A stretch of DNA of 5,491 bases, taken from the NCBI GenBank assembly GCA_003513015.1, contig DOTA01000472.1, positions 131 to 5,621 on the forward strand. The letters are read 5' to 3'. How positions within the stretch are numbered: position 1 is the first letter of the stretch; every line of letters begins with the position of its first letter. The notes under the pieces are model-generated. The model was not told where the DNA came from, did no database searches, and saw nothing but the letters and a program-made list of their open reading frames with translations. Position numbers and translations under genes: made by a program. Below, one piece after another: positions 1-5,491 of the stretch. Source of the DNA: Chloroflexota bacterium. GTDB lineage: Bacteria; Chloroflexota; Anaerolineae; Anaerolineales; UBA11858.

Positions 1-107
1 TATCGAAATTAGCCCGCACGATTGCGGATTTAGCGGGAGAAGAGAAGATTGCATCTACGCATCTGGCTGAGGCGTTGCAATATCGGCCTAAGCTGGGAAT
101 GATGTAA
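1..107 (+). CDS. comM: ComM/YifB-family Mg-chelatase-like AAA+ ATPase, C-terminal end (partial)
   Basis: This is the 3' end of a gene entering from the left. The reading frame starts at base 3, since bases 1-2 finish a cut codon, and ends at TAA 105-107. It gives 34 residues that open SKLARTIADL, continue AGEEKIASTHLAEALQYRP and end KLGMM. The signature K-[LV]-ARTIADL followed by a short acidic turn and H-L-x-E-A-x-x-Y-R is the conserved C-terminal motif of the YifB/ComM family. It belongs to the C-terminal Mg-chelatase-like domain, after the AAA+ core. In naturally transformable bacteria ComM is a hexameric helicase that promotes branch migration during integration of incoming DNA. The gene converges on the STAND-WD40 gene with only 46 bp between the stops, and I see no convincing terminator hairpin in that gap. 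The upstream part of the gene, including the Walker motifs, lies outside the window, so intactness cannot be judged. A second ComM-derived segment lies at the right end of the window. Confidence 0.87.
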   Translation, partial: SKLARTIADLAGEEKIASTHLAEALQYRPKLGMM

Positions 108-153
108 TTCCACTTGGCTTTGCTGCCCCGATTGGCTACCTGCTCGTTCCTTT

Positions 154-3100
154 TTATGGGCAACCATTGCTGTGAAAGAACACGCGACACTCATCTTCCG
201 TCAACAAACGCGTTACGCGGGCGCGCGCCAGAGTGATCAGATCATCCACCTGTAAGGTGTAAGTGCGGATGGTTCCATCAGCCCCGGCGGTGGCAAGCTG
301 GTTGCCATCCGGGCGAAATGAAACGCCAAAGACGTTGCTGGTGTTACCATACAGGCTGGCGATTTCTTCCCCTGTGTTTACATCCCAGACTTTCGCCAGC
401 CGGTCGAAGCCAGCCGAAGCGATGCGACTTCCATCTTTGCTAAATTCAAGCCGTAACACCAGCCCGGCATGACCCGACAAGGTCCGCAATTTTTCTCCGG
501 AATTCAGATCCCAAAGAATAATATCGCCATCCTGGTTGCTCATGGCTAACACGTTGCCGTTTGGGCTGAGTGCAACGCCGTAAATATCCTTCCCATCCCC
601 AGAAAACGAGGCCAATTCCTGGCCGGTTTCGGCATCCCACATGCGCACAAAATCGTCATCACCGCCCGTGAAAACGCGCTTGCCATCTGCGCTAAAGGCG
701 ATACCCGTAATCAACACCGGAGCTAGATGGCCCGTAAAGGTTGTTATTTCTGTTCCGGCAGCGAGGTCCCAGATTTTGGCGGTGCCATCCCAACTGGCGC
801 TGGCAAGACGGGTTCCATCGGGGCTGAAGGCCAGCCCGACTACCCAAAAGGTATGCCCTGTCAGGGAAGTTATCACCTCCCCGGATTGGCTATTCCATAA
901 GGTAATGGTGCCATCCATTCCCCCAGTGGCGATTTCATCTCCGCTGGGGTTAAAGGCTAACCCGGTAAAACCGTCCGTTGGGGCAGTCCCTTTGGAAAGG
1001 GTCAGTAGCAACTCGCCAGAATCCGCATCCCATAATTTGGCGGTTCCATCCACACTCGCCGAAGCCAGGCGCTTGCCATCGGGGCTGTAGCGCACATCCC
1101 AGGCAACATCTTGATGACCGGCGAGGGTGAGTACCTCGTGCCCTGGGATGGCATCCCAAATTCGGATGGTTTCATCATACCCCGAGGTGGCAATGCGGGT
1201 TCCATCGGGGCTGCCGGCCACGCCCACCACTGTACTCTTATGCCCGGCCAGGGTAAGCAGTTCTTGACCGGTAACAGAATCCCAAACCCGGGTAACGCCA
1301 TCCTGCCCGGCGGTGACCAACCTGCCATCGGAAAGGAAAGCAAAATCCCAAATACCAGATAAGCGCGGCAAACTCAGCAACTCTTCGCCGGTGGTGGCAT
1401 CCCAGACTTTAACGCTGCCGTCTTCGCTGGCCGCGGCAAGGCGAGGCTCGTTTGGGCTGAAGGCCACCGCGTGGATCACGCCGCCCAGGGGCAAGGTGAA
1501 TATTTCCTCCCCGGAATTAGCATCCCAAATTTTTACAAGGCCCTCATCCCCGCCCGTGGCCAGCAGGCGGCCATCTGAATTGTAGGCAATGGCTTTGGTC
1601 GGCAACACACCCTCACCCAACGATGAAATTTCGGTTGAGGTGTTCACTTCCCAGATTTTTGAAACCCCATCCATATTTGCAACGGCCAGATATTTGCCAT
1701 CCGGGCTAAAACTAATTTGCCCCACCCGCAGGTCGTACCCTGTGGTAGTGTAAACCGATTGACTGGCTAACGTAAACAGTTTTTCGCCATTGTGCGCATC
1801 CCAAAGGATGGTTTGCGTGACCCAGCCTGTTGCCAAGATTTTTCCATCCGGGCTGAAAGCCACATCAACAGCGCCCCGGGCGTGTGCGGGCATCGTAAAA
1901 ATGGAATGCAATTCAGGCAGGGCGCGGTGCAGCGCATTGCGGGCTTCAAGCGTGTCCCTTTTATCAAGCGCTTGCAAAGCCAATAGCACACTGCGTTCCG
2001 GGTCGATTTGCAGTTGATTGCCAGAAGCGGCCGCCAATTCCCGAGAAACAGCAAGATTTTCAGCCTGAACTGCGCGTTGCCCAAAAACAATCGCAAGCAA
2101 GGCCAAAACCCCCACGAAGATAAACGCAACGGTCAAAGAAACGGCACGCTGGCGCAGGCGGCGATTGGATTGGGATTGCTCTTCGGCGCGGGCGCGCTCT
2201 GTTTCCGCTAATTTTTGCGCGGCTTCCAAGGCGTTTTGCCGCTGGGCCTCGCGCTCGGCTGATTCTTGATCTACCAAGGTTTGAGAGGCTTCCAGGAAAG
2301 CGCGTTCCAAAAGATTGAGATCATCCCCATGAACTTGCGCCCATTCCTGCACCTGGGCCAGCCGCGCGCCACGGTATAAACCTCCGGGATCGCGGCCCAT
2401 TGTTTCCCATTCTTGAGCGGCTTCCGTTAAATGACGGTGCAGCCGCAGGCTCTCCCGGTTCTCAACGATCCAGTTACGCAGCGTCGGCCACTCCCGGATC
2501 AGCGCTTCGTGGGCCACTTCAGCGGTGTTCTCGTCGGTGGTGATCAAACGAGCATCGGCCAGAGTCATCAAGACTTCATGAAGCTGTTCTCTGTTTTCGG
2601 GGTGCAGGTTCAGTTCATCAAAGCTGACCCGGCGGCGGGTATCGGCTGTGGTGGTGTCATCACCCAACTCGGTCAGGCGCAAGAACACCTGCCGGGCGAT
2701 CACGCGCTGCTCGGGTTCCAACTGATCTTGAAATACGGCTTCCGCCGTTTCAGCGATAGCGCCGCGAATGCCGCCGGAAGCGATGTAGCCGCTAATGGTG
2801 AGTTTGCGTCCGCGCCGGCGCTGCCAGGTAGTTAGCAAGGCATGTGAAAGCAGCGGCAGCGCGCCGGGTTCGGGTGCCTGACCGACATCCGCGCCCACAT
2901 CATGGAGCAGAAGTTCAACCAGGCCAGGCTCCAGTTCCCAATGCCCGCGCTGGGCGGGTTCTTCGATGGCACACCGCAATTCATTGGCGGTCATGGAGCC
3001 AATATATTCCTGCTGTTTAGCGAGCGCCTGCCGGAGCAGATCGAAACGGGCGCAATGCGCATAAAAATCGGCGCGCAAAACTAGCAGGATGATAGCACCC

Positions 3101-3894
3101 CCATCCGGTTGCTGTGCGGCCGTCAGCAGGTTGTCCACAAAGGCAGCTTGTTCCGCCTCGCTCCGGCAGAGGGTGAACAATTCTTCGAATTGATCGACCA
3201 ACAACAACGCATGGGCTGCGCCGGTTTCATCGGTAATGCGCTTTAGGGCGAGATGGAGGGTTTCCGGTTGATGAAAAAGCTCATCTACAAAATTTCGGAA
3301 AGAGACACCGCGCCTGACTTCCCCCTGAAGACTGGCACCCAGGCTATCCAACGGATGGGCAGTGGGCGTGATCACAAAAACCGGCCATCCCGATGAAGAT
3401 GGCTGCCAGCGCAAAGCCGGGATCACCCCGGCCCGCATGACGGAGGATTTGCCGCTGCCCGAAGCGCCTACCACGGCCAGGAAATGTTGGTGGGTCTTAA
3501 CCCCGTAATTGACCCGATTTACCAGGGTTTGGGTTAATTCTTCTCGCCCGAAAAATAGCTCGGCATCTGCCTCATCGAAGTAATACAGGCCCTTGTAAGG
3601 GGGAAGGCCAGCGGCGGGGGCATCTTCGCGTCGGACGGCGGCGGCAAGTTCCAATAGCCGGGCAGCGACCTCCGGTTGATCTTCCGCATGCAAAGCGGGG
3701 ATGAAGCGAGCGGTCAGGGTTGCCAAATCTGGTAAGCGATCGTTTTGTTCGAGACGGGAGATTTGAGCGTCACTATACCCCACGGCGATGGATAACTCAC
3801 GTTGCGTCATCCCGGCACGTCGGCGCAAGTATTTGAGCAAATCACCGAAAGTGGTGAACTGGTCGAGGGCAATCGAAGCACTGGAAACCGACAT
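154..3894 (-). CDS. Membrane-anchored HTH - nSTAND1 NTPase - WD40 repeat signal protein
   Basis: The product has 1246 residues. Residues 17-59 form an Xre/Cro-type HTH (LRRRAGMTQRELSIAVGYSD, then ISRLEQNDRLP). From residue 99 an nSTAND1-like NTPase begins with PYKGLYYFDEADAELFFGRE. It carries Walker A GASGSGKS (143-150), Walker B VDQFEELF (233-240), a sensor-like LRADF (273-277) and the winged-helix motifs LPLLSHALLTTW (346-357) and AHEALIREWPTLRNWI (461-476). A charged coiled coil (533-584) ends in RRLRQR, followed by one membrane segment (584-605). After it comes the usual QRAVQAENLAVSRELA linker, then 13 WD40 units (670-1225) and the tail LTEDECRVFFHSNGCP. The positive-inside rule puts the HTH and NTPase in the cytoplasm and the WD40 propellers outside. 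STAND proteins are known as ligand-triggered oligomerising switches; the ligand and output here are unknown. The start is residue 14 of the longest frame: an AAAAGGAGG site sits just before this ATG, while the upstream ATG at 3931-3933 has none. The gene is divergent from the small gene and lipoprotein. All key NTPase motifs look intact. Confidence 0.95.
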   Translation of the reverse strand: MSVSSASIALDQFTTFGDLLKYLRRRAGMTQRELSIAVGYSDAQISRLEQNDRLPDLATLTARFIPALHAEDQPEVAARLLELAAAVRREDAPAAGLPPYKGLYYFDEADAELFFGREELTQTLVNRVNYGVKTHQHFLAVVGASGSGKSSVMRAGVIPALRWQPSSSGWPVFVITPTAHPLDSLGASLQGEVRRGVSFRNFVDELFHQPETLHLALKRITDETGAAHALLLVDQFEELFTLCRSEAEQAAFVDNLLTAAQQPDGGAIILLVLRADFYAHCARFDLLRQALAKQQEYIGSMTANELRCAIEEPAQRGHWELEPGLVELLLHDVGADVGQAPEPGALPLLSHALLTTWQRRRGRKLTISGYIASGGIRGAIAETAEAVFQDQLEPEQRVIARQVFLRLTELGDDTTTADTRRRVSFDELNLHPENREQLHEVLMTLADARLITTDENTAEVAHEALIREWPTLRNWIVENRESLRLHRHLTEAAQEWETMGRDPGGLYRGARLAQVQEWAQVHGDDLNLLERAFLEASQTLVDQESAEREAQRQNALEAAQKLAETERARAEEQSQSNRRLRQRAVSLTVAFIFVGVLALLAIVFGQRAVQAENLAVSRELAAASGNQLQIDPERSVLLALQALDKRDTLEARNALHRALPELHSIFTMPAHARGAVDVAFSPDGKILATGWVTQTILWDAHNGEKLFTLASQSVYTTTGYDLRVGQISFSPDGKYLAVANMDGVSKIWEVNTSTEISSLGEGVLPTKAIAYNSDGRLLATGGDEGLVKIWDANSGEEIFTLPLGGVIHAVAFSPNEPRLAAASEDGSVKVWDATTGEELLSLPRLSGIWDFAFLSDGRLVTAGQDGVTRVWDSVTGQELLTLAGHKSTVVGVAGSPDGTRIATSGYDETIRIWDAIPGHEVLTLAGHQDVAWDVRYSPDGKRLASASVDGTAKLWDADSGELLLTLSKGTAPTDGFTGLAFNPSGDEIATGGMDGTITLWNSQSGEVITSLTGHTFWVVGLAFSPDGTRLASASWDGTAKIWDLAAGTEITTFTGHLAPVLITGIAFSADGKRVFTGGDDDFVRMWDAETGQELASFSGDGKDIYGVALSPNGNVLAMSNQDGDIILWDLNSGEKLRTLSGHAGLVLRLEFSKDGSRIASAGFDRLAKVWDVNTGEEIASLYGNTSNVFGVSFRPDGNQLATAGADGTIRTYTLQVDDLITLARARVTRLLTEDECRVFFHSNGCP
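220..1887 (-). repeat. 13 tandem WD40 units encoded in the STAND-WD40 gene
   Basis: I count 13 consecutive units of about 39-44 residues, most with the pattern V-x-x-[VLI]-A-[FY]-SPDG, then [LI]-A-[TS]-[AG]-x-x-DG, then [KR]-[IVL]-WD. Unit 1 has a shortened D-loop (ATGWVTQTILWD) and unit 13 replaces the WD with TIRTYTL, so the ends are degenerate. The units differ clearly from one another, with DNA identity confined to short stretches around the SPDG codons, so this is an old array and not a recent expansion. WD40 units form beta-propeller blades that act as protein-binding platforms. Thirteen units would fit two propellers, with the fourteenth blade either missing or made from the flanking segments. 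Confidence 0.9.
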
Positions 3895-3898
3895 ACCG

Positions 3899-3907
3899 CC
3901 TCCTTTT
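3899..3907 (-). promoter_or_regulatory. Shine-Dalgarno site that sets the STAND-WD40 start
   Basis: On the minus strand AAAAGGAGG lies four bases before the ATG at 3892-3894. It is a near-perfect anti-16S match and the only good ribosome site near the beginning of this frame. It lies inside the codons that would be translated from the upstream ATG (3931-3933), so it argues for the shorter 1246-residue protein. Confidence 0.8.
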
Positions 3908-3948
3908 GAAATGCGCAACAACTTTAAACTCATTAATAGTATAGAGCC

Positions 3949-3977
3949 ATTTCATGCAAAACGCGTATGTTTGTCAA
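3949..3977 (-). promoter_or_regulatory. Candidate sigma-70-type promoter for the STAND-WD40 gene
   Basis: On the minus strand a perfect -35 hexamer TTGACA (3972-3977) is followed, after a 17-bp spacer, by TGAAAT (3949-3954), which matches four of six bases of the -10 consensus. A better -10 hexamer, TATACT (3938-3943), lies further down but has no -35 at the right distance. Either choice would place transcription start at or just upstream of the ATG at 3933 and leave a 35-50 nt leader before the ATG at 3894, which again favours the downstream start. The -35 coincides with one of the three TGTCAA repeats, so a protein bound there could block or position RNA polymerase. Confidence 0.35.
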
Positions 3978-4000
3978 ATTTTGTCAAGAAATGTCAAATT
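3971..4000. repeat. Three 10-bp tandem direct repeats (TGTCAA core), candidate operator
   Basis: Three head-to-tail decamers, TTGTCAAATT, TTGTCAAGAA and ATGTCAAATT, carry the core TGTCAA at 3972-3977, 3982-3987 and 3992-3997. The period is exactly 10 bp, so all three sites face the same side of the helix. On the minus strand the core reads TTGACA, identical to a -35 hexamer, and on the plus strand TTGTCA is one base from it. A weak plus-strand pair is also possible: TTGTCA at 3971-3976 with TCAAAT at 3994-3999. The array lies between two divergent transcription units, one of which encodes an HTH protein. A role as that protein's binding site is an inference; the repeats themselves are directly visible. 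Confidence 0.7.
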
Positions 4001-4007
4001 GCGCAAT
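3998..4007. promoter_or_regulatory. Perfect 10-bp palindrome ATTGCGCAAT, candidate regulator site
   Basis: ATTGCGCAAT is fully self-complementary and overlaps the end of the third TGTCAA repeat. A related TGCGCAA occurs at 3912-3918, between the upstream ATG and the Shine-Dalgarno site of the divergent STAND gene. So the intergenic region has one full and one partial copy about 88 bp apart. Short palindromes of this kind are typical dimeric-regulator sites, but the regulator is not identified and chance occurrence cannot be excluded. Confidence 0.35.
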
Positions 4008-4061
4008 CTTCTGGGTGATACGATGGAAGCAAGGTTCGCAAGATTAGTAAAGGAGTTCGTT

Positions 4062-4280
4062 ATGAACCACGTATTTTTAGAAGAAAGGTGTAGAGAAAAG
4101 GCACAGGATTTGTTGACTGAAGGGATGGCGAGTCAAGAATTCTATCGGAACCGGACGATCAATCTAAACCATTTCCATCGACTCGTAAGGGGCATTGTAA
4201 CAAGGATGAAAGTCGTGATCCCCCCAATGTTTTCAAAGAAAAAGCACCCTGTACTCTCTCATAATCCATCTCGCCACTGA
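4062..4280 (+). CDS. Small basic hypothetical protein (72 aa)
   Basis: I do not recognise this protein. The start is the ATG at 4062, because AAAGGAG (4049-4055) lies six bases before it. The in-frame ATGs at 3954 and 4023 have no comparable site, and the one at 3954 would read through the phased repeats. The product begins MNHVFLEERCREKAQDLL, a likely amphipathic helix, has a basic middle (FHRLVRGIVTRMK) and ends in a Lys/His/Arg-rich tail (KKKHP, NPSRH). It has no signal peptide or membrane segment and only one cysteine, so it is probably a small cytoplasmic protein. Its stop is 25 bp before the lipoprotein ATG on the same strand, so the two are probably co-transcribed from the divergent control region. 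The good ribosome site and operon position support a real gene. The weakly structured tail leaves room for a degraded or spurious frame. Confidence 0.55.
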   Translation: MNHVFLEERCREKAQDLLTEGMASQEFYRNRTINLNHFHRLVRGIVTRMKVVIPPMFSKKKHPVLSHNPSRH

Positions 4281-4305
4281 TTAGAAATCTGAAGGAGAAA
4301 ATATC

Positions 4306-5265
4306 ATGAAAACCAATCTTTATACCCTCACAATGTTTCTTGTGATTGCGTTAATCGGGATTATCTGCGCTGGCTGTGCCACCCAGGCAACGCAAGATGT
4401 TCCAACCTCAACACCCCCACCGCCGACTCCAATACCCCCTACACCGGAGGTAACCACTGACCCACTTTCCGCCACAGTAATGGAGATGGTGGCGCGTGTC
4501 AATGCCGGAGATTTTGCCGGAGCCGCCGAGTTATTTGCCGATGATGGCATGGTTTACCTGGTGGGCATGCCGCCTACCGGGATGGAAATTTATAGGGGTA
4601 AAGAACAATTCCGCACATTTTTGGAAGAGTGCTGCACCGACCAAAATTTTGTGTGGGAAGTGACGCCTGAACGAGTAGAAGATGGCGTGGTCTTTGCCGA
4701 GGCCAAAACCTGGATGGATTTCACGCGTGACTTAGGGGTGGCCCCGAACAGTTTCCACGAAGTCTTTGTGGTGCAAAATGGCAAGATTACCTTGTATTAT
4801 TCCACCATAACGCAGGATGCATTGGCGAATTTTAAACCCGTGCTGTTCGAGGCCATCCCGGAGTTAGCGGCGGCGGTGCAGCCCCCGGCCGACTCGAATG
4901 AAACGCCGGTAAATGAAATATCGGTAACCCTTACAAATGACACCTGCGCTTATGACGGCCCCATGACCCTTCAGGCCGGGGAATTGATCGTCAACGTGGA
5001 TGTGCAGGATGCGCGCTTTGAGAGGTACGCACTGACGTTTTTCACCCTGGATGAAGGCAAAGACCTGATCGATTTGATGGCTTCCACCTACAATCCCAGC
5101 CCGCCTTCCTGGTCAGATATGGTTTTCATCAAAGAGTTGACGCCCGGAGAAAGCCAAACCTTTGACGGTTTTTATGTAAAAGCGGGATTGCTGTACATGG
5201 TCTGTTGGGCTGGCCCGCCGGATTTACCGATTGGCAATGCGGGACCGTTTTTGGTGAAAGAGTAA
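4306..5265 (+). CDS. Lipoprotein with SnoaL-like domain and cupredoxin-like C-terminal domain
   Basis: The product has 319 residues. AAGGAG at 4292-4297 precedes the ATG by eight bases. Residues 1-24 are a lipoprotein signal: K2, a hydrophobic stretch LTMFLVIALIGII, then CAGC with C24 as the lipid-carrying cysteine (the -3 residue is Cys, which is atypical). A Pro/Thr-rich linker (33-50) would hold the protein off the membrane. Residues 55-175 resemble a SnoaL-like/NTF2-fold domain: VMEMVARVNAGDFAGAAELF, then a YRGKEQFRTFL segment, HEVFVVQNGKITLYY and a final strand. Residues 204-318 resemble a cupredoxin-like beta-sandwich seen in Chloroflexota exported proteins, with TCAYDGPMTLQAGEL near its start and YMVCW near its end. 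C214 and C300 could form a disulfide. I see no convincing His/Cys/Met copper-ligand set. SnoaL folds bind small hydrophobic ligands or act as enzymes, but no catalytic residues can be assigned here. The protein would sit on the outer face of the membrane, the predicted side of the divergent receptor's WD40 domain. Confidence 0.88.
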   Translation: MKTNLYTLTMFLVIALIGIICAGCATQATQDVPTSTPPPPTPIPPTPEVTTDPLSATVMEMVARVNAGDFAGAAELFADDGMVYLVGMPPTGMEIYRGKEQFRTFLEECCTDQNFVWEVTPERVEDGVVFAEAKTWMDFTRDLGVAPNSFHEVFVVQNGKITLYYSTITQDALANFKPVLFEAIPELAAAVQPPADSNETPVNEISVTLTNDTCAYDGPMTLQAGELIVNVDVQDARFERYALTFFTLDEGKDLIDLMASTYNPSPPSWSDMVFIKELTPGESQTFDGFYVKAGLLYMVCWAGPPDLPIGNAGPFLVKE

Positions 5266-5289
5266 TTGATCTAAACATGCACCGTTCAT

Positions 5290-5328
5290 CACAGCATCTG
5301 CTCTAGCAGTTTTAGGGCAGGTGCTGTG
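5290..5328 (+). terminator. 16-bp hairpin after the lipoprotein gene, likely terminator
   Basis: Bases 5290-5305 pair without a gap with 5313-5328, giving 14 Watson-Crick pairs and two G-U pairs around the 7-nt loop GCAGTTT. It starts 24 bp after the lipoprotein stop. The following GGTTGTATT is only moderately T-rich, so termination may be weak or aided by a factor. The hairpin also lies just upstream of the point where ComM similarity resumes, so it could instead mark the end of the inserted cassette. Confidence 0.55.
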
Positions 5329-5341
5329 GGTTGTATTGACC

Positions 5342-5491
5342 CGGCGCAGCCGCATGGAAGCCGCGCGGGAACGGCAATGGGGAAGATTTAGCGAGTCAGC
5401 GAATCAGCGGGGGACAGCTTCCCATAACGGGATCACTTGCAATGCCGATATGCGTCCGGCGCAAATTCGGGAATATTGCCAACTGGATGAA
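5342..5491 (+). pseudogene. comM: ComM/YifB internal fragment, 5'-truncated, runs off the window
   Basis: This frame is open from base 5270 to the window end. ComM similarity starts at about 5342 with RRSRMEAARERQ, the counterpart of the family's R-V-x-A-A-R-E-R-Q. It continues WGRFSES, then GITCNADM and RPAQIREYCQLDE, matching the conserved C-N-A-x-M, x-x-I-R-x-[FY]-C-x-L stretch in the C-terminal part of YifB/ComM. Upstream residues (FITASALAVLGQVLWVVL) are not ComM and overlap the hairpin. The AAA+ core, Walker motifs and proper start are absent. The ATG at 5354 is in frame but has no ribosome site. By family order this piece precedes the segment encoded at the left end of the window by only some 20-25 residues, yet it lies about 5.2 kb downstream of it. 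It is therefore best read as a second, truncated comM copy. The alternative is a divergent ComM paralogue with a fused N-terminus. Confidence 0.75.

Noticed and set aside
108..153. Bidirectional terminator between the convergent comM and STAND genes
   Set aside because: There is a short T-rich run near 148-155 and a repeated TTGGCT (114-119, 132-137), but no stable inverted repeat next to it.
641..1090. Plus-strand open frame of 149 codons opposite the WD40 region
   Set aside because: It is antisense to strong WD40 coding sequence, and its Ser/Pro/Leu-rich repeats are what the reverse complement of WD40 codons produces.
220..1887. Periodic DNA similarity that could suggest a CRISPR or minisatellite array
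   Set aside because: The roughly 126-bp period is codon-phased, diverged and fully explained by WD40 units. There are no identical short repeats with unique spacers.
2431..2835. Plus-strand open frame of 134 codons opposite the NTPase region
   Set aside because: It lies fully antisense to conserved STAND motifs and has no recognisable domain or ribosome site.
3895..3933. Thirteen-residue N-terminal extension of the STAND-WD40 protein from the ATG at 3931-3933
   Set aside because: The strong AAAAGGAGG site lies within this extension and points to the ATG at 3892-3894. The upstream ATG has no ribosome site and would lie at or very near the transcription start.
3954..4061. N-terminal extension of the small gene from ATG 3954 or 4023
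   Set aside because: The extension runs through the phased repeats and palindrome, and neither start has a ribosome site, whereas ATG 4062 has AAAGGAG at good spacing.
4389..4455. Low-complexity CCN/ACN repeats in the lipoprotein gene as a DNA repeat element
   Set aside because: They encode the Pro/Thr linker typical after a lipoprotein signal and need no separate explanation.
1..5491. Window as a closed circle joining the two comM ends into one gene
   Set aside because: By family spacing about 20-25 residues are missing between the right-hand LDE and the left-hand SKLARTIADL, so direct closure would not make a normal ComM. A circular source with missing bases cannot be fully excluded.

Overview
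The window looks like Chloroflexota (Anaerolineae-like) DNA. The main evidence is a giant HTH-STAND-WD40 protein with a C-terminal tail (LTEDECRVFFHSNGCP) of a kind I associate with that phylum. A lipoprotein combining a SnoaL-like domain with a two-cysteine cupredoxin-like domain supports this. The phylum call is an inference from protein style, not from a marker gene.

Layout on the + strand: (1) bases 1-107 encode the last 34 residues of a ComM/YifB-family AAA+ ATPase, ending in a normal stop. (2) Convergent to it, on the minus strand at 154-3894, is a 1246-residue membrane-anchored signal protein. It has an N-terminal Xre-type HTH, an nSTAND1-like NTPase, a coiled coil, one membrane segment and 13 WD40 units. 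(3) A divergent control region at about 3895-4061 holds three exactly 10-bp-phased TGTCAA repeats abutting a perfect 10-bp palindrome. (4) On the + strand follow a 72-codon hypothetical gene (4062-4280) and, 25 bp later, a 319-residue lipoprotein gene (4306-5265), probably co-transcribed. (5) A 16-bp hairpin at 5290-5328 is a likely terminator. (6) From about 5342 to the window end, the + strand again encodes ComM, this time an internal segment with no visible start and no upstream ComM sequence.

The two ComM pieces are in the wrong order for a single interrupted gene: the 3' end comes first and an upstream internal piece comes about 5.2 kb later on the same strand. The simplest reading is that the receptor, small gene and lipoprotein form a cassette bracketed by an intact comM 3' end and a duplicated, 5'-truncated comM fragment. 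That would arise by insertion or recombination at comM. No integrase or transposase is visible in the window.

Working model (inference): the HTH-STAND-WD40 protein is a one-component receptor with its WD40 propellers outside the membrane and its HTH/NTPase inside. It may act on the phased repeats between itself and the divergent small gene and lipoprotein. The lipoprotein would sit on the same outer face as the WD40 domain.
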